A stretch of 64,000 bases of DNA from Misgurnus anguillicaudatus. Lineage: Eukaryota; Chordata; Actinopteri; Cypriniformes; Cobitidae. The notes under the pieces are model-generated. The model was not told the origin of the DNA. It searched no databases and saw only the letters and a list, made by a program, of their open reading frames with translations. Location: positions 33,907,501 through 33,971,500 of the forward strand of contig NC_073361.2 in assembly GCF_027580225.2 (NCBI RefSeq), read 5' to 3'. The translations under genes and the position numbers were made by a program. This document shows, one piece after another, positions 10,531 to 24,100 of this stretch (position 1 is its first letter; every line of letters begins with the position of its first letter).

Positions 10531-12454
10531 CTACAGGTGAAGATAACACAGATTGTGATGTCACCAGAAAAACACACTCGCCATATTTAACACATCAATT
10601 AAAATCCAATTTATGTTTCTAAAAAAAATGTACATAAAAATGTAATAATCCTTTCCACCTTATAGATATGAAGCAGTATTCATTAACATTTAAAGTATGT
10701 TTGGATCTATTATGATATGAGTTATCACAGTCCAAACATTTACCAAGTGTTGACCTACAGTACATCTTTCCTCTGTATAGACCATTTACTCAGACAAACA
10801 GCACATTAAAATAAGTTTCATATCGAGATTAAAGAGCAGTTTAAAAAATAAAACATTTTGCATCCTCAGTCTGAACACTTTTTATAATATAATAAATATA
10901 ACAAAAGCATATCATGATTCAGTCCAGTTATAAGTATAACATACATGAAACATCGCTCTTTAATAATAATAATTTCTTCATATAATCTTTTATAATACAA
11001 GAGTAGGTTTTGTTCTCTATCTGCCCGTGTTTCCAGTCAAGACGCCCCGCGTTTCTAATATAACTTAATGAAAAGTCGCTGTGGGGCTTCATTTAAATAA
11101 ATCATTCAGTTGCTAATGGAGGGCCGTCTAATATCACTTCATTCACATATCAATTTAAAGACACAATGGGAATGAAGGAGGGATTCTGGGACTCATCAGG
11201 TGTGAAATACCAAGTGACTCTTTGCCATTAATATAGGACAGGTGGATAGATGAATTTGTTTTATTGATCTCACAGATAATTCACAGGGGAAAATGTCACT
11301 TCAAGACAACTACTGAATTTTAAACAGGGATGAATTTGTAAGAATACACAAATAATGATTTTTAACTGTTTAAGGAGTTTAGATGATGATCTTTACTTGA
11401 ACTGCCTATAGTGTCGCTGGACTTTTGCATGAGTTGCATTAATAAATGCATGCTTTGTTTGTTAACTAAAGTGAATTTAAAATATTTCTCAGGTTAATCT
11501 GTAAATGACACATGAAACACAATAATACATCATGCAAAAGTGACAGATGTGTCATTATAAAGCCTGTAGGTTTAAATGCAGTTAAGGCTATTAGCCAAAC
11601 ACACACACATTACATACAGTACAGTATATGAATTGAATCCCTGTATGTAGAGACGTGATACATAAGTGTAAGTGATGTGGTGGGTCAGGACACTCTGTAC
11701 TCATGAATGTAAGTGAGATTTAAAAATGTCACTGCAGAAAGTCTAGAAAGCTCTAATGAGGCAGAAAAAGCTTTTGTTTGGTGCCTTTTCCTTTAAAACC
11801 GGCACAGATCACACGCTCTGACACTTCCTTAAAGGAGAGCGAGGTGACAGAATGTAATTTCATAACATGAATTTGACAGCTTAATTGGTCGAATTTCCAC
11901 AAATGAAGTTCTGCAACAATAAGTGCTTTGAGCGCTGTATTGTTCCGAGTTCTCCAGTACACAGTGAGTCACGCGCTCCTCAAACCATCACTAAAACTCG
12001 CTGTACAATCCAACAATCTAGCTCAAAACATCACAAATATATATCATGTTTAAACAAGGACTGGACCTTTAAATATGACTCCAGTCACTGTGTAACACTG
12101 CTCAAAAATCATTTTCATAATCTCATGTAATCTGAATGAAATACATTAGCATATATAATGAGATGTAATTGTAAGAGATTGATGACTTGTGGTGCGCAAC
12201 CACAAAAAGGCAAAAACTCTCATGCACCTTCATCTGGACCATTCCCCGCTGATGCCACAAGATCAGTCGAGTCATTAGTCTAAGACACATCTCTTTTATC
12301 AACACTGCAATACTTGCACTTACTTCTATTTCTCCTATCATTTCCATTAATATTTCAATCTATTTTATATATATGTAAATAAGTGTTTCTGGCTTTGTGT
12401 ACAGCATTAGGAATAATTTTTGGAGCACATATGCACTGTTGCTCTTTCGTTGAT

Positions 12455-12520
12455 TCTTACTTTATTTGTAAGTCACTTTGGAGAAGAGCGTCTGCTAAAT
12501 TACTAAATGTAATGTAATGA
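12455..12520 (+). repeat. SINE tail fragment
   Basis: The sequence GTAAGTCACTTTGGAGAAGA followed by GCGTCTGCTAAAT is the conserved 3' tail found on fish tRNA-derived SINEs. The tRNA-like head is missing or too decayed to see. Confidence 0.6.
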
Positions 12521-12588
12521 TAAACTGTATAACCTGTGTGACATCAGAAAGGGTCACAGGTAAACTAAAAATGTGCAGAAACATGTAC

Positions 12589-12680
12589 AGTTAGGTCCAT
12601 AAATGTTGGGACAGAGGCACATTTTGTCTACCAAAATTTATTTCAGTAACAGTCATATAATGCCATCATCCACCACTATT
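12589..12680. mobile_element. Tc1/mariner-like end fragment
   Basis: It starts TACAGTTAGGTCCATAAAT, then GGGACAGAG, which resembles a common fish Tc1/mariner terminal repeat. No matching second end or transposase was found nearby, so it is called a fragment. Confidence 0.45.
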
Positions 12681-12810
12681 ATCTATACAGACCTCCAGGA
12701 TTTTTTAGTTGCTGAGCTCACAAGTGTTTTTTTTTAGTCAAATTGAGCTGGCCACTCTTTATGTCCCTGCAATCTGACGGGATTTGTTATATTTTTAAAA
12801 TCAACCTGTG

Positions 12811-13494
12811 CAGAGCCCCACCTTAGTTAACTTCAAATTCAAGGACCTTTTAATGACTTTCCAGGTCCAATAACCTCAAATTCAAGGACTAAATGTGTAC
12901 ACATTTCAAGTGAGAGCAAGGTTTCATCGTGTTACCTTTTAAGATGCATTGTTACAGTTCCCTTTCGAGGGAACTCGCGCTGCGTCACTGCAGTGACACT
13001 TTGGGGACGCCTCCAGGGGTAAGTGCGTCTGAATGTGTATATCAAATTCAACCAATGGGCAGGCTTTACGAGGCTTATATTGCTATCTGAAATATTGGCA
13101 AAGACGGCGTTACAGGGATGCAAGAAGTATGGTAAGGGAGACGCAGCGTCTCGTTCCCTTCTCAGGGAACAACAGTTACATACGTAACCCCGAGACGTTT
13201 TCATGTGTCAAACACAACTATGCAAAAAAGCATTTTGGTATGAATCAACATTCACATACAGAAGATTTAAACATTTAAAACGAACAGTTTAGCACGTGTG
13301 CTTAAAAAGTCACAATTTGTATGATATTATCATACACTACATACGAAATAAAACTGATTTTTTTTGCATAAAATAGATTCAAGCACTTTCAATGACCTGT
13401 ATGTATGTATATTTTTAAAAACTTCTCAGGCCCTTGAATTTTTCCCCCCAGATTTACAAACTTTCAAGGATTTCAAGGACCCGTGGGAACCCTG
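12811..13494. mobile_element. Composite hAT-like element, copy 1
   Basis: The right end is GTGGGAACCCTG and the left end is a decayed counterpart (CAGAGCCCCACCTTAG). The outer unit carries AACTTCAAATTCAAGGACC near the left and CTTTCAAGGATTTCAAGGAC near the right. Inside (about 12951-13197) is a second unit bounded by TTACAGTTCCCTTTCGAGGG and GTTACATACGTAAC. The same two-layer structure recurs at 62374-63099. Confidence 0.72.
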
Positions 13495-14617
13495 CTATGG
13501 TTTGTATCACTTGCATGAAGATCTTCCTGAACCACATAATATGGGTTCACAGCCACAGCTTTCAAATGCAATTGTCACACTTACGCTGCGTACAGTACAC
13601 ACCAAATGCAAAGCATCTAGATTACTCACGGGATTTAACTTCATGTCATGCAATTTTTTTGCTTAAGTTGAATATTTTTAATATTTGTGAGGTGAATAGC
13701 GCTGTTTCGCAGCAATCGCGCCACTTAATTTGCATCCTAATTGCCCCGCACAGGTCTATTCGCGTCTTTGCATTGACTTTGTCTATACCCCATTAGAATC
13801 GACACCAGACCTTTAACATCCTTCATTTATGAGGTAATTATTTAATAAATAGACAATACGTGTCCATAAAACAGCTCAACTTTCCCTTTTGGCCTCTTTA
13901 AAAAGGGAGAGTTACAAATTAAACCCTGTAATTCCTAAATCCTTCAATATTCATTATATGACTTTTGGTAAACAGCTCAAATAACACAAAATGTGCCTCT
14001 TTGCCAATATTTATAGACCTTACTGTATACGGAAGTAAAGTCAGTCAGATTAAAGATGAAGTGTGTGGGGTTATTTCCATGATCTACTCCAGAACTTGAA
14101 CATGTTATTTCTTGCCCATTATTTGACCACATTCCTGCAGTGTGAGCCTCCGGTGAGTCCAGCGTTCTGGAATGTTCGTCTGTTTGTTATTTCAGTGCCT
14201 AACAACTCAAGAATCTGCCACTGAAACAATAAAACCTTCTGACAAACAGACAGATGAGTAAAGACCCGATTCATGAAACACAAGAGGGGATTTTAGTGCT
14301 CACACATGCACACACACACACACACAAATGATGGAGCTCTCGGTTAGGGCTTCAATTAAGCATCTGAGACTTTCAATGTTTCTCCTCAGGACTAATAAAA
14401 CCTGATACATACAGTATAAGTCAATTATAAATGAATAGATCAGCTCATTTGAATATTTCTATGAGAATGATGAGGTGATACTGAGATCTGTGAGCGATTA
14501 AAAGTCAAATCTGAGCACATGTGTGATATCTGATAAAACCAGCAGAGATGTTGAGTCTGTAAGTAATGTTTATATATATGTGTTGATGGTAATATTAGTT
14601 TAGATGTTTGAACTCAC

Positions 14618-14727
14618 TTCATACTGTTTGATTATTCCATAGGTCTGAATGGGTTCTCTCCATCTAAGAGCGATCTTCTCCTCGTGCGGGTTACCCTGGA
14701 TTGACTCCAGAGGAACGGCTCCAGGTA
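14618..14727 (-). CDS. ptprm: ptprm exon: first half of fibronectin type III repeat 3
   Basis: This 110-nt exon enters in phase 1 and leaves in phase 0. The acceptor is tgttatag and the donor GAA|gtgagt. It encodes VPGAVPLESIQGNPHEEKI, then ALRWREPIQTYGIIKQYE. The start of the domain (PGAVP-ESIQG) and WREP-QTYG are PTPRM-like. The exon ends within the C strand and the repeat continues in the next exon at 10530. The 110/202-nt split of the third repeat is conserved in the family as far as I recall. Confidence 0.93.
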
Positions 14728-15206
14728 CTATAACAGAGATCAATATTTGATTGATTTGAAACCGCATTGATGTACTGTCAATCAATATTCTCTTGTATTC
14801 AATATGCAACAGTAGTTCAAAATCAAATGCTTTCAGTAAAATGTTTGAAGTAATACAGCCAAAAGAAATAACAAAACACTACAGGTCTGTTTATTTGTCC
14901 TTGACCTCAGATCAGCACTAAAGCACATATTTATTTTGGCCTTGACTTCAGTTGGCTTGTTGTATTTGGTAATATTCTTCAGGAAATAACATTTTGATTA
15001 AATGGTCCAATAAGAACAACAAAGCAGACCCAAACACATTCATAAATGCAAATGGACTTTAGATTGGATGACAATTATTGTATTAAAAATAAATTCAAAA
15101 GATGTAAACAAACTCACGGCCGAATAATTAAAGAAAATCGGAGATTCTCCTTCTTATAAGATGAGGATAAATGTTTTTGGTTATGTTTATGATAGTAAGC
15201 ACTAAC
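14728..15206 (-). other. ptprm intron of 0.5 kb
   Basis: A short AT-rich intron between the FN3-2 exon and the first FN3-3 exon. No repeat or RNA gene was recognised. Confidence 0.7.
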
Positions 15207-15515
15207 CGTCCTCATCTGTCAGAACGTTGAGTTCTTCACTTTCTTTGATGCCCTCTGGGTTTCGTAGCACGAGTTTCACGCTGACGTTGGTGAAGGGCAG
15301 CAGATTACGGATGATGTGTTGTGGTGAAGCACTCGGAATATCATTACATTTCTCCTCTCTGGTTTCTTCTTTACCGTTCACCGTATAGCGATACTCCACC
15401 GTCAGACTGTAGTTGTGACAGCGCGTCACGTTATAGCCGAACGGCTCCCATCGAACGGTGAACTGCTTAGATTTGATATTAACCACCTCAAGTCGTCGAG
15501 GTCCATGCATGGGAT
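15207..15515 (-). CDS. ptprm: ptprm exon: fibronectin type III repeat 2
   Basis: This 309-nt exon has phase 1 at both ends. The acceptor is tttctcccag and the donor GACG|gttagt, a weaker +3 T donor. It starts DPMHGPRRLEVVNIKSKQ and contains RWEPFGYNVTRCHNYSLT, HIIRNLLPFTNVSVKL and NPEGIKESEEL, ending TDED. The WEPFGYNVTRCH block is diagnostic for PTPRM-like type IIB phosphatases. Sequons are seen at NVT, NYS and NVS. The intron before it is the longest complete one here (16.9 kb). Confidence 0.95.
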
Positions 15516-17881
15516 CTGGGAGAAAAAAACAGAGAGAGAGATTTTAAAAAATCTCACAAACTCATCTATCAATCTAAATAAAGCTCTTGAAAACTGTCAA
15601 GAACATGTCCGCATTATATTTCAGAAAGAAAGAAACAAGACATTTTTTTTAGATCTGTCATTGAATGCTTACAGTCAAATATCTTTTGTCCTCCTGTGGT
15701 TATTGTTGTTTATATGTCTATAAGGTGTTTTTAATATGCTTTAAGACAAAACCAGTGCAATTCATCATTCAACACCATTGTTGAGTATTTTCTCAATAAA
15801 ATGTGAGTTTTTCAAAACCGTGGTTTGAAATTGCCTCAGTGTCCTACGTCACAAACACGTAACCAATCACAGCTACATATTATGTTCAGCTCAACTTCTG
15901 TGATGCTCACACGTGGAGTGTGAATGCTTCAACCTGTAAACATCTGCGCAAAAAAAATAGTTTACGTATGCATCGTGTGAAACCAGCCCTACAGTAGCAG
16001 TTATGTGTCTGAAACTACCGAATGTAGCATCTATTTATAGCGATGCCACAATTCTCAGTAAAATATTGAACCGTTCGGAATGACCTCTAATGAATTAAGA
16101 TGCAAACACGTGACGTGAATTTGCGTGGGCCGATGCGAATGACGCAAACGTGCGCTATTTACTTTAAATGTGTCATCCTGCAAGTACATTTTTTTTAACT
16201 CAAGTGGAAAATTTGCATGATGGGAAGTTAAATCCTGAGTTATCTAGAGCGATGAAGGAGATATGAATATATGGTGTACTGTGTACACAGCATAAAGTGA
16301 TGTTGCGCTTTACATTCTAAATGAAAGGTACTGTACTCCTGTACTGTTACGTTTAATTTAAATAATATAGTATAGTTATTTAAAATGGTCTTATTTTCAT
16401 GTATGTTTATTTTCCAAATCCAAAAACAGATTTTGCTTTCATGTCAAATAAAGAGAATTATAATTAAAACGTTTTTTTCTTCTTAACACCTCACTGTTTC
16501 TGTCATCTAAGCATAAAACAATTACGTCAAAACCACTTTAATGAGCTAGAACCGAACTGAGGTATGTTTAAAAACCGTGGACTAACCGTATTGTTGCATC
16601 CCTATTATTTACATGTACATATATCTGTGGTCCGAGGGTGTGCGAAAGAGTGGAGGCGGGGACTAATTAGCATATTCATAGTTCCGCGTACACTAAATGA
16701 GGCAAGGGTGTAGAGTTACATTTACGTTGTTTTAAAGCATAAAAAATCACTGTCACAGGAAAAAACATTTACATACACTTTTATGATGTTCAAAGATGAG
16801 TTTCAAGTAATATAATTATTGAGTACAGGGGGACTTTAAGATTTACTTTCTGTTCTTTATTCATCTAAGACGAACAGCAAAAATATTTTCTTAAACCACA
16901 CTTTTGCTTTCTAGTTAAAATATACAAAGTGCTTAAAACATCTACTTGATAAACACAGCACGAGTTATGAAATTATATTTTTATGGAAATATAACAACCT
17001 TTACAAGAAGTCAAGAAAAAAACAAAATGTGCTTTCCCTTAAATATTAAGTTCAGTATTTTCCTGTTTAATATATAAACCTCACAATTACTCTACGGTAT
17101 TTCATATGATTTTGTATTGAAGTTCGTGTATGTGTAGTTGTGATTTTCTGCAGGGTGTGAAATTCATGAAGAGCAGTGGAGCATCTGAGACGCTTCACCA
17201 GCAGATCTAATGAAAGCACCTCACCGTCTCCCACGGGACATTCAGCTCTGGTAATAAGATCAATTTCCATTCTGGGTTCAATTTGAGAAACGTTGTACCT
17301 CACTCAGCTCTTACTGTTTCACAGGGACTCTTGTCCTCACATTCACTGCCAATCTGATGAGGAACAGAGAAACTAAAGCTGCTTCTGAACCATTGCAGTA
17401 CAGAGACCACCTCACACAAAACCACATCACACGCCGCTTCACCAACTTCAGAGGAATCAAATCAAAAGATTGTAAAGGAAAAAATGCATTAAAGAAAACT
17501 GCTCACCTCAAGTCTCTGTGGGTTTTAAAGCACACTTAACAGAAAGAAATGAAGCTTATCTTTATTCTGATCACGGATAAAACCTCTTTAATCAGCAGCC
17601 GTGTAAGCCGTGAAACACAAGACAAGACTTTAACAAACTCTGATGAGAGAGAATCAACTGAATATTAAAGCATGCAGCTCTCCATTCAATCCACACAAAT
17701 TTCTCTCCAGAATGAGAGATTCTTATTAACAGTTTCGCCACAGCTTAAACTTACCACCAGAGCAGTGAAATCAATCCCACAATCCACCTCAAGTTCACAC
17801 TTTCACCCACTTACTAAGAACTTAAATGTGTTGTGATTATTTACTATGAATTCATTCTGTACAATATTTTTGTGTGACTGT

Positions 17882-18652
17882 ACTGCAAAAAATGACTTTC
17901 TTACTTAGTACTTTAGTTGTACTTTAAGATGTATTTTCTTGATGAGCAAAATAACCTAAGAAAATAAGTTTCGTTTTTAGACAAAAAATATCACATTTAA
18001 GTTAATTTGTGCTTAAAAATTGTGCTTTTAAATGCAATTTTTATTGAATTAGTGATTTTTATGCTTGTTTTAAATGGGATATATCATGGAAATCTGACAT
18101 TTCCATGTTTATGTGCTATAATTGGGTCCCCAGTGCTTCTATCAACCTAAAAAATGTGATAAAGATCAACAAAGTAATTTAGTTTTGGTAAACCGTTCTC
18201 TGCAAGCATGTGAAAAAATTGCTCATAAAAATCTGGCTCCCCTTGTGATGTCAGAAGGGGATCTTATTATAATAATACCACCCCTTAATCTGCACTATCC
18301 AACCAAAGCACTGACATTTAGTGCAGCCAGAGATCAGCTCATTTGCATTTTAAAGGACACACCCCAAAACAGCACATTTTTGCTCACACCTACAAAGTGA
18401 CAATTTAAACATGCTCTAATAAATTATCTGTGGGGTATAACTTCACATATGTACTCAGGGGACACCAAAAATGTATTTGACATCTTTAAACATTTTTATG
18501 AAATGTCCCTTTTAAGCACAAATCCACTTAATTTGATTTTTTTTCTAAAAACTAGACTTATTTGCTTATCAAGAAAATGCACCTTGATTTAAGATTCTTT
18601 ATATTTGTACTTATAACAAGACAAAAATACTAAGTAAGAAAGTCATTTTGTG
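17882..18652. mobile_element. Inverted-repeat DNA element interrupted by a second element
   Basis: The left end reads ACTGCAAAAAATGACTTTCT then TACTTAGTA. The reverse complement of the right end reads CACAAAATGACTTTCTTACT then TAGTATTTTTGTC. ACTGCAAAAAATGA-type ends are common in fish genomes. The host element is split by a TTAA-flanked element at 18074-18511, so its own length is about 330 bp. Confidence 0.75.
18074..18511 (+). mobile_element. TTAA-flanked element, best-preserved simple copy
   Basis: It is flanked by TTAA at 18070-18073 and 18512-18515, with ends ATGGGATATATCATGG and GAAATGTCCCTT. It shares most of its interior with the copy at 40877-41562 and, inverted, with 9688-10215. 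Its 92-residue open frame (18122-18400) resembles nothing I know and is not conserved in the other copies, so it is not called a gene. Confidence 0.78.
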
Positions 18653-20037
18653 TATTTAATGTGTGTAAGTCAAGAGAGATTATGAATGTTTATTGGTTGC
18701 AGATGTACGTACAGTAACAAAAAGATTGGGCAAGATTAAAATAAAGATGATTTGAAGATATAAACACAAGATGTATTATAAATATGTTTTCATCTTATTC
18801 CTCTAAATGTGAGCTTTTCTTTTCTCCCTAAACAATGGATGTGAAAGCGGTCTAGTCTTTCTGAGGTCCATTACAGAAGAACCTGCACGCCACGGCCTGA
18901 CCAGACGTCTCTTTCATTTAAGAGCATCAGAGAGACTGAATAAACAATACATGTCTGTTCTTATAGCCAAAACACATCTGCTGAACAACACACCGTGCAT
19001 TATGGGAAGATTCAGGCACAAAAAATGACATAAAAATGCTATCATCATATTTTATAGTGTATGTTTAACCTGTTTACTAAAATGTGTTTATTACAAATAA
19101 ATCCCTATAAATACTTTTGTTAGTAGCTTTTATTATACCGTAGCTAACTATACTGAAAAATCTCCTTTGGATTAAGAGTGGCATGTAGTTTAAAAGAAGT
19201 CTTCACCATTACTGCTTGAACCCAGCGCGTATCTGAACTAACAGCACTTTAAAATTCCCATACGGTGAGTCCAGAAGAAAAGAGAGGACTCCTGTGGTGA
19301 GCGACTCTTGTTCCTTTAGACTTCTGACTGCGAATGAAAGGATTTGATCAGAACAATCCAAGCGTTTCAGAACTGTGTTATTGAAAAATAACCCGTACTG
19401 AAAGAAATGGAAAACCTTCTGCAAATGAGAGCCTGACGTTCTTTAAAAAGGAAACCTGGTGATCTTCATTTCCATTCCAGGTTTTGCTAAAAGCTCACAT
19501 GCTCGGCCCTGAGACGGAGGTCATTGTGAAGTGGATGAGATGAAATGGCACGGAGACGAGAACGACGCTCACTGATGGAGCAGACGTATGTGATGGAGGA
19601 AAGTTTTGAAGAAGAAGAAAACCAGAATGAGAACAATGAGATTGTGTGAGACGACACACAGCACTTTCAACAACATTTAATTAAAGTACTATTCACTTGT
19701 CTGATTTTATGATTCACTGCTTTGATTTCCAAAAGATTGAATGAATTATAAATCATACAGCATAACTTTGAATGGTAGAAGATGTGATTGTGTTTACTTG
19801 ATACATTATTTTGTTTCTTAATTATTGTCAGGGCATTTAAATCTGGTCTGTATATAACACCTTTAAATAGTTGCTGGAGTTTAATGCTAAGGAGTAAAAT
19901 AAAACACTTTAACTAATAAACCTCTGCTATACATTTCATTCATAATATTTTGTTTATCTCACACATTCGACACAAAGCCCAGTATGCAACTTCACAGGAC
20001 TTCATGTGATCATAGTCACAATACAGATCTCATCTCT

Positions 20038-20573
20038 TACAGTGGTGATAAAGTGTTTGAAAGTCTGAAGCGAACTTGTGTACTTAAGCAGGTCAATGAT
20101 CCAAAACACACCAGCAAGTCCACCTCTGAATGGCTGAAGAAAAACAAAATGAAGACTTTGCAATGGCCTAGTCAAAATTCTGACCTCAATCCTACCTTAA
20201 ATCTTAAAAAGGTGGTTCATGCTTGAAAACCCTCCAATGTGGCTGAATTACAACAATTCTGCAAAGATGAGTGGACAAAAATCCTCCACAGCGCTGTAAC
20301 AGACTCATTGCAAATTATCGCAAACGCTTGACTGCAGTTGTTTCTGCTAAGGGCGGCACAACCAGTTATTAGGTTTAGGGCAAGCACTTATTCATACAGG
20401 GCCATGTGGGTTTGGATTTAGATTTCCCTTTACAATAAAAACCATTTAAAAACTGCATGTTGTGTTTACTTGTGTTATCTTTGACTAAAATTTACATTTT
20501 TTGTTCAAGTGTGACAAACACGCAAAAACATAAGAAATCTGGAGGGAGGTCAACACTTTTTCACATCACTGTA
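20038..20573 (+). mobile_element. Internally deleted Tc1-like transposon
   Basis: The left end is TACAGTGGTGATAAAGTGTT and the reverse complement of the right end is TACAGTGATGTGAAAAAGTG. Both end in the TA that Tc1/mariner elements duplicate. The interior retains only the C-terminal part of a transposase. At 536 bp it is about a third of a full Tc1 element. Confidence 0.82.
20085..20370 (+). pseudogene. Tc1 transposase C-terminal remnant
   Basis: The translation includes [20 protein letters not shown] and [10 protein letters not shown], the DDE-domain region of Tc1-like transposases around the second catalytic aspartate. The family's following E-N-L-W block is damaged (TLNLKK). A stop follows VVHA, after which KPSNVAELQQFCKDEWTKI is readable before another stop. 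Everything N-terminal to this region is missing, so it cannot encode an active enzyme. Confidence 0.85.
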
Positions 20574-23500
20574 TGTAACTTATATGAAACAGTGAATGTG
20601 TTTGTGTGTTTCAGAGTCTTCTCTGCCCTTCAAACTCTTTCTCTGTTTTAACTCATTGATTACCTGCTGGCATTCACTGAAATACTATTAACAATCTATT
20701 GATTAACCCGAGCGCTCAGGAAAAACTGCCCTCGACACATCCCTACTTTATTTACACACATTATCTGATCTCTCTGTATGTGTGTGTATAATGTTTTATC
20801 TGTTGTACTGCAGTCTTCTCGGGGTTATTTAGTTTATAGTGGTGAGTAAAACACAACGACTATCTGCTAGTGTTGCTTTTTCAGCATCTAACACACACAT
20901 GCGCACATACATCAGTGTGAATAATTCACTTCTCTTCTCATACAGATCAGACTGACCACAAGAGAACCGATCCTTGAAACCCTGAGTCTGCATCTCTGAG
21001 TAAAGTCAGTCATATATCTGCACAGCAAACGCCAAAGACCTTCATAACAGCTGGAATCAAAGAAGGAGCAACGGAAACCCTTCACGGATTAATGACTTGA
21101 CGAGTTTGACACATCTCACTGGTGGAAATGGAGGGTGAAAGGTCAAGGTCGACCCTTGAATTGAGGATTGATGAATTTCATTAGAGTTTAAATCCCAGGA
21201 TGAAAGTCTCAACACCGATATCGTCCATAAACTCCGAAATAGATGGCAGGAGAACCGAGCACTTTTATCTGGAACACCTTGCTTACGGGAAACGGTAAAA
21301 AAGTAATGGCCTCTAAACTTAAACTGGAGATGGATGTGAGCAGATCCTAATAAAAAAGCGAGCGTGCGGTCAATTTAGCAGCTTATCCCCTCCAGTAGGC
21401 CGGTAATAGAATTTCTCACCTCTAGATTGTGTCTGTGTGTTGTGTTGTGAAGAAACCGATGCTGTGAGCCCATGAGATTCATTTCCCAGAGTCTAAAGAT
21501 TTCTCATTGACATTTAGATGTCAACTATCAATGCCTACAGAAGAGCTGACATTTAAATAATGCCTGACATTATCACTGTCACATTATTACTGATCAGCGC
21601 TCATCTCTCCTCCAGAAACAGTCCAGTGTGGTCTCAGACAACATGAGATTTAATGATGGAAGAGATGAATATTTGTGAGTGAGGGTCTCTTAAGATCTCC
21701 TCTCCTCACGTAAGAGAATAAAAGCATTAGTCTCGCATGACTGAGATCAAATTGGACACGACTGAAAAGAAACACTTCAAGAAGTAAAAGAGAGAGAGAG
21801 ACACAGATCATTGGTTTATTGTCTTCAGTCAGATTCATGTCATTGGGCCAAAATGAATCCATGATTTATGATGAATCACACAAGAACATGTCCGCCTCAT
21901 ATATCATCCTAAAATCTAAAGGAATAATTTACAAGAATTACACTTAACAATGATAAAATAAAACCTGCAGAATCACTTGATGAGCAATTCCATGCAAATG
22001 TCAAGTTTTTACCCAAAGGTTTCAACCAGCTTTACATCTCATCACATCCTAGCGAAACCCACCAGTTTTCTAAGCTAACAGACTGCATTAGCGGTAGTAT
22101 GTCTACATCAGTTGCAGAGAAGCTTATATCCACGCTTTTATGACCTTGAGAATCACATAACTCATCTGGGTAATATACTTATGCCGCAATAGTTAGCCTT
22201 TCTGGAACCGAGCGGATTTTAAACCACAACACTGTATGACACTTGCAGTACATGCAAACGACCCCTATGCTAATAGAATTCTGTTTCTCTCTGCCTGTCT
22301 CGTCCTCGACCCCGAGGACAATGAGACAAACAGACCCAGTTCTTGAATTGAATACTGAACTCAGATGTCATTATCTGGTGGTTTAAATACCCATGCAAAG
22401 TTTTCTTTGCATTATTTTTCATAGTTAAGTAAGTGCAAATTTCAGAAATGTCACGTTCATGTTGTTTCCTCCATCCATTACACGTGTATATTTCCCTTAA
22501 ATAAAAACATGAGAAAACACAGACTGATATTTTTCTGTTGTCTGAACTCTGTTATCAGGGGTTTAGGTAAATATAAACAGATGCTTCAATATATTAGTAA
22601 TAAATACATTCTCTGAGAAATTATATAGCAAGTTCTGACAAATGTCACATCCATAATGCTGGAACTGCTCATATGCTTTTGCTTTTATGGTCTCTCTATC
22701 TCTCTCTCTCTTTCTCTGTCACATCTATAGATGGTCTGTCTGACTTCTGTATTCTAATGTAAGTCATGAGTCCAGTAAGGGAATTAGTTGTCAACAGTTT
22801 CATGAAATAAAAAATGAATCAAATATATTAAAAGAACACAAAAGCTCAACACTGTGCTCAAGAGTCTCACGTCTGTATATAAACCTCGAGTGTCCACGCC
22901 GTGTCATTCATTTGTTATAGAGAACACGTAGACTGAACGTCAAACAACAACTAGAAAAATCACTCCATGCTCTTTTATTCAATAAAAATAGGAGTGTGTT
23001 TTTGAAATCCCTCGGTGAGACGCACAAGCGCATATCTGCAATATCAACAAACCCATCTGGGTAATGGTGCTGCTTTCATCCTTATCAAAGCTCTTTTTTA
23101 TCTGCTGGAAGTGGAGCAATAATGACGGCGTTTGAAAAGCAACAATCAAAACTCAATGACTCTACACAGAGAGCTCTTCTGGACAAAAGATGGCGCTCGC
23201 TGGCGCTGGCATTGGCAGCGTAGAGATCCGCTCTTAAAACACGCTCATGAATCCACACATCTGTCATCTGTGTTTGTCTGATTGTTTTTAGGATCCGCTT
23301 CAATCTTCAGAAATTGCTACTTGACTCATATCATGTTGGGCAGCTTTTAAAAACTCATCTTTATTACAGTTATCAGCTAATATACGACAAGTCTGACCCA
23401 ACTCCAGTACATTTATATGCAGTTCTCAGTGACTGTCATTCTAGTAAACCTGTCTGGAACAATATGTGCACGCACGGTTACAAAAACATTTTACATTGAG

Positions 23501-24059
23501 GAATATTATATCTAAACACTATGACAAATAAGCCGCCCCAAACCACAACCACAAAAATTACAATTTAGACTTACATTATTTTACTGAATAATTCATGTAA
23601 GTGCTTTAACTCAACCACAAGCTGCAGATTTCAGTTTACATGAGCCCAACACTAACTGTAATATTTGCCTACACATGCTAAAGTGATTTTCTGTGGGAAT
23701 GAAGTTTATATTTTTATATATCTACACAATATAAATCTGGAGTGACACTTTACAGATCTGATGTATGCGGTCAGATCACACGTCAGTCTGATGGAGTTTC
23801 TGTGCAGATCCGTCTGTTATATTCAGCAGTAAATGACATGTGAGCACTGATGTGAGATCAGATGAAACTTCAATCTGATGTCGTTTCACTTGAGTACACA
23901 CAAACATCTTTCACATCAGCAGAGAAACCATTCTTCAGCATTTCTGAGTATCACTGCATCTGTTAGCAGGAGTCACACATTTATACAACATACATCTTTT
24001 ATTAGCATTGTTTGTTAGGTCAAGCATCACTATTACATGGGCCAATAAACAACCTTAAA

Positions 24060-24100
24060 CAGCCTAGCAACCTCCTAAAACAGCCTAGCAACCACAAATA
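24060..24100. repeat. 21-bp minisatellite, about two units
   Basis: Two units of the form CAGCCTAGCAACC plus 8 bases are seen, with a decayed unit before them. The same unit occurs with more copies about 1.1 kb away at 25160-25236. Confidence 0.75.

Larger units (their letters stand above)
10531..14617 (-). other. ptprm intron of 4.1 kb
   Basis: It contains a SINE-type tail (12455-12520), a TACAGTTAGGTCCATAAAT Tc1/mariner-like end (12589-12680) and a composite hAT-like element (12811-13494). A short (AC)n tract lies near 14305-14327. I see nothing recognisable in 10540-12440 or 13500-14610. Confidence 0.6.

Noticed and set aside
15415..15723. 102-codon plus-strand open frame
   Set aside because: It overlaps the antisense of the FN3-2 exon and runs on into intron.
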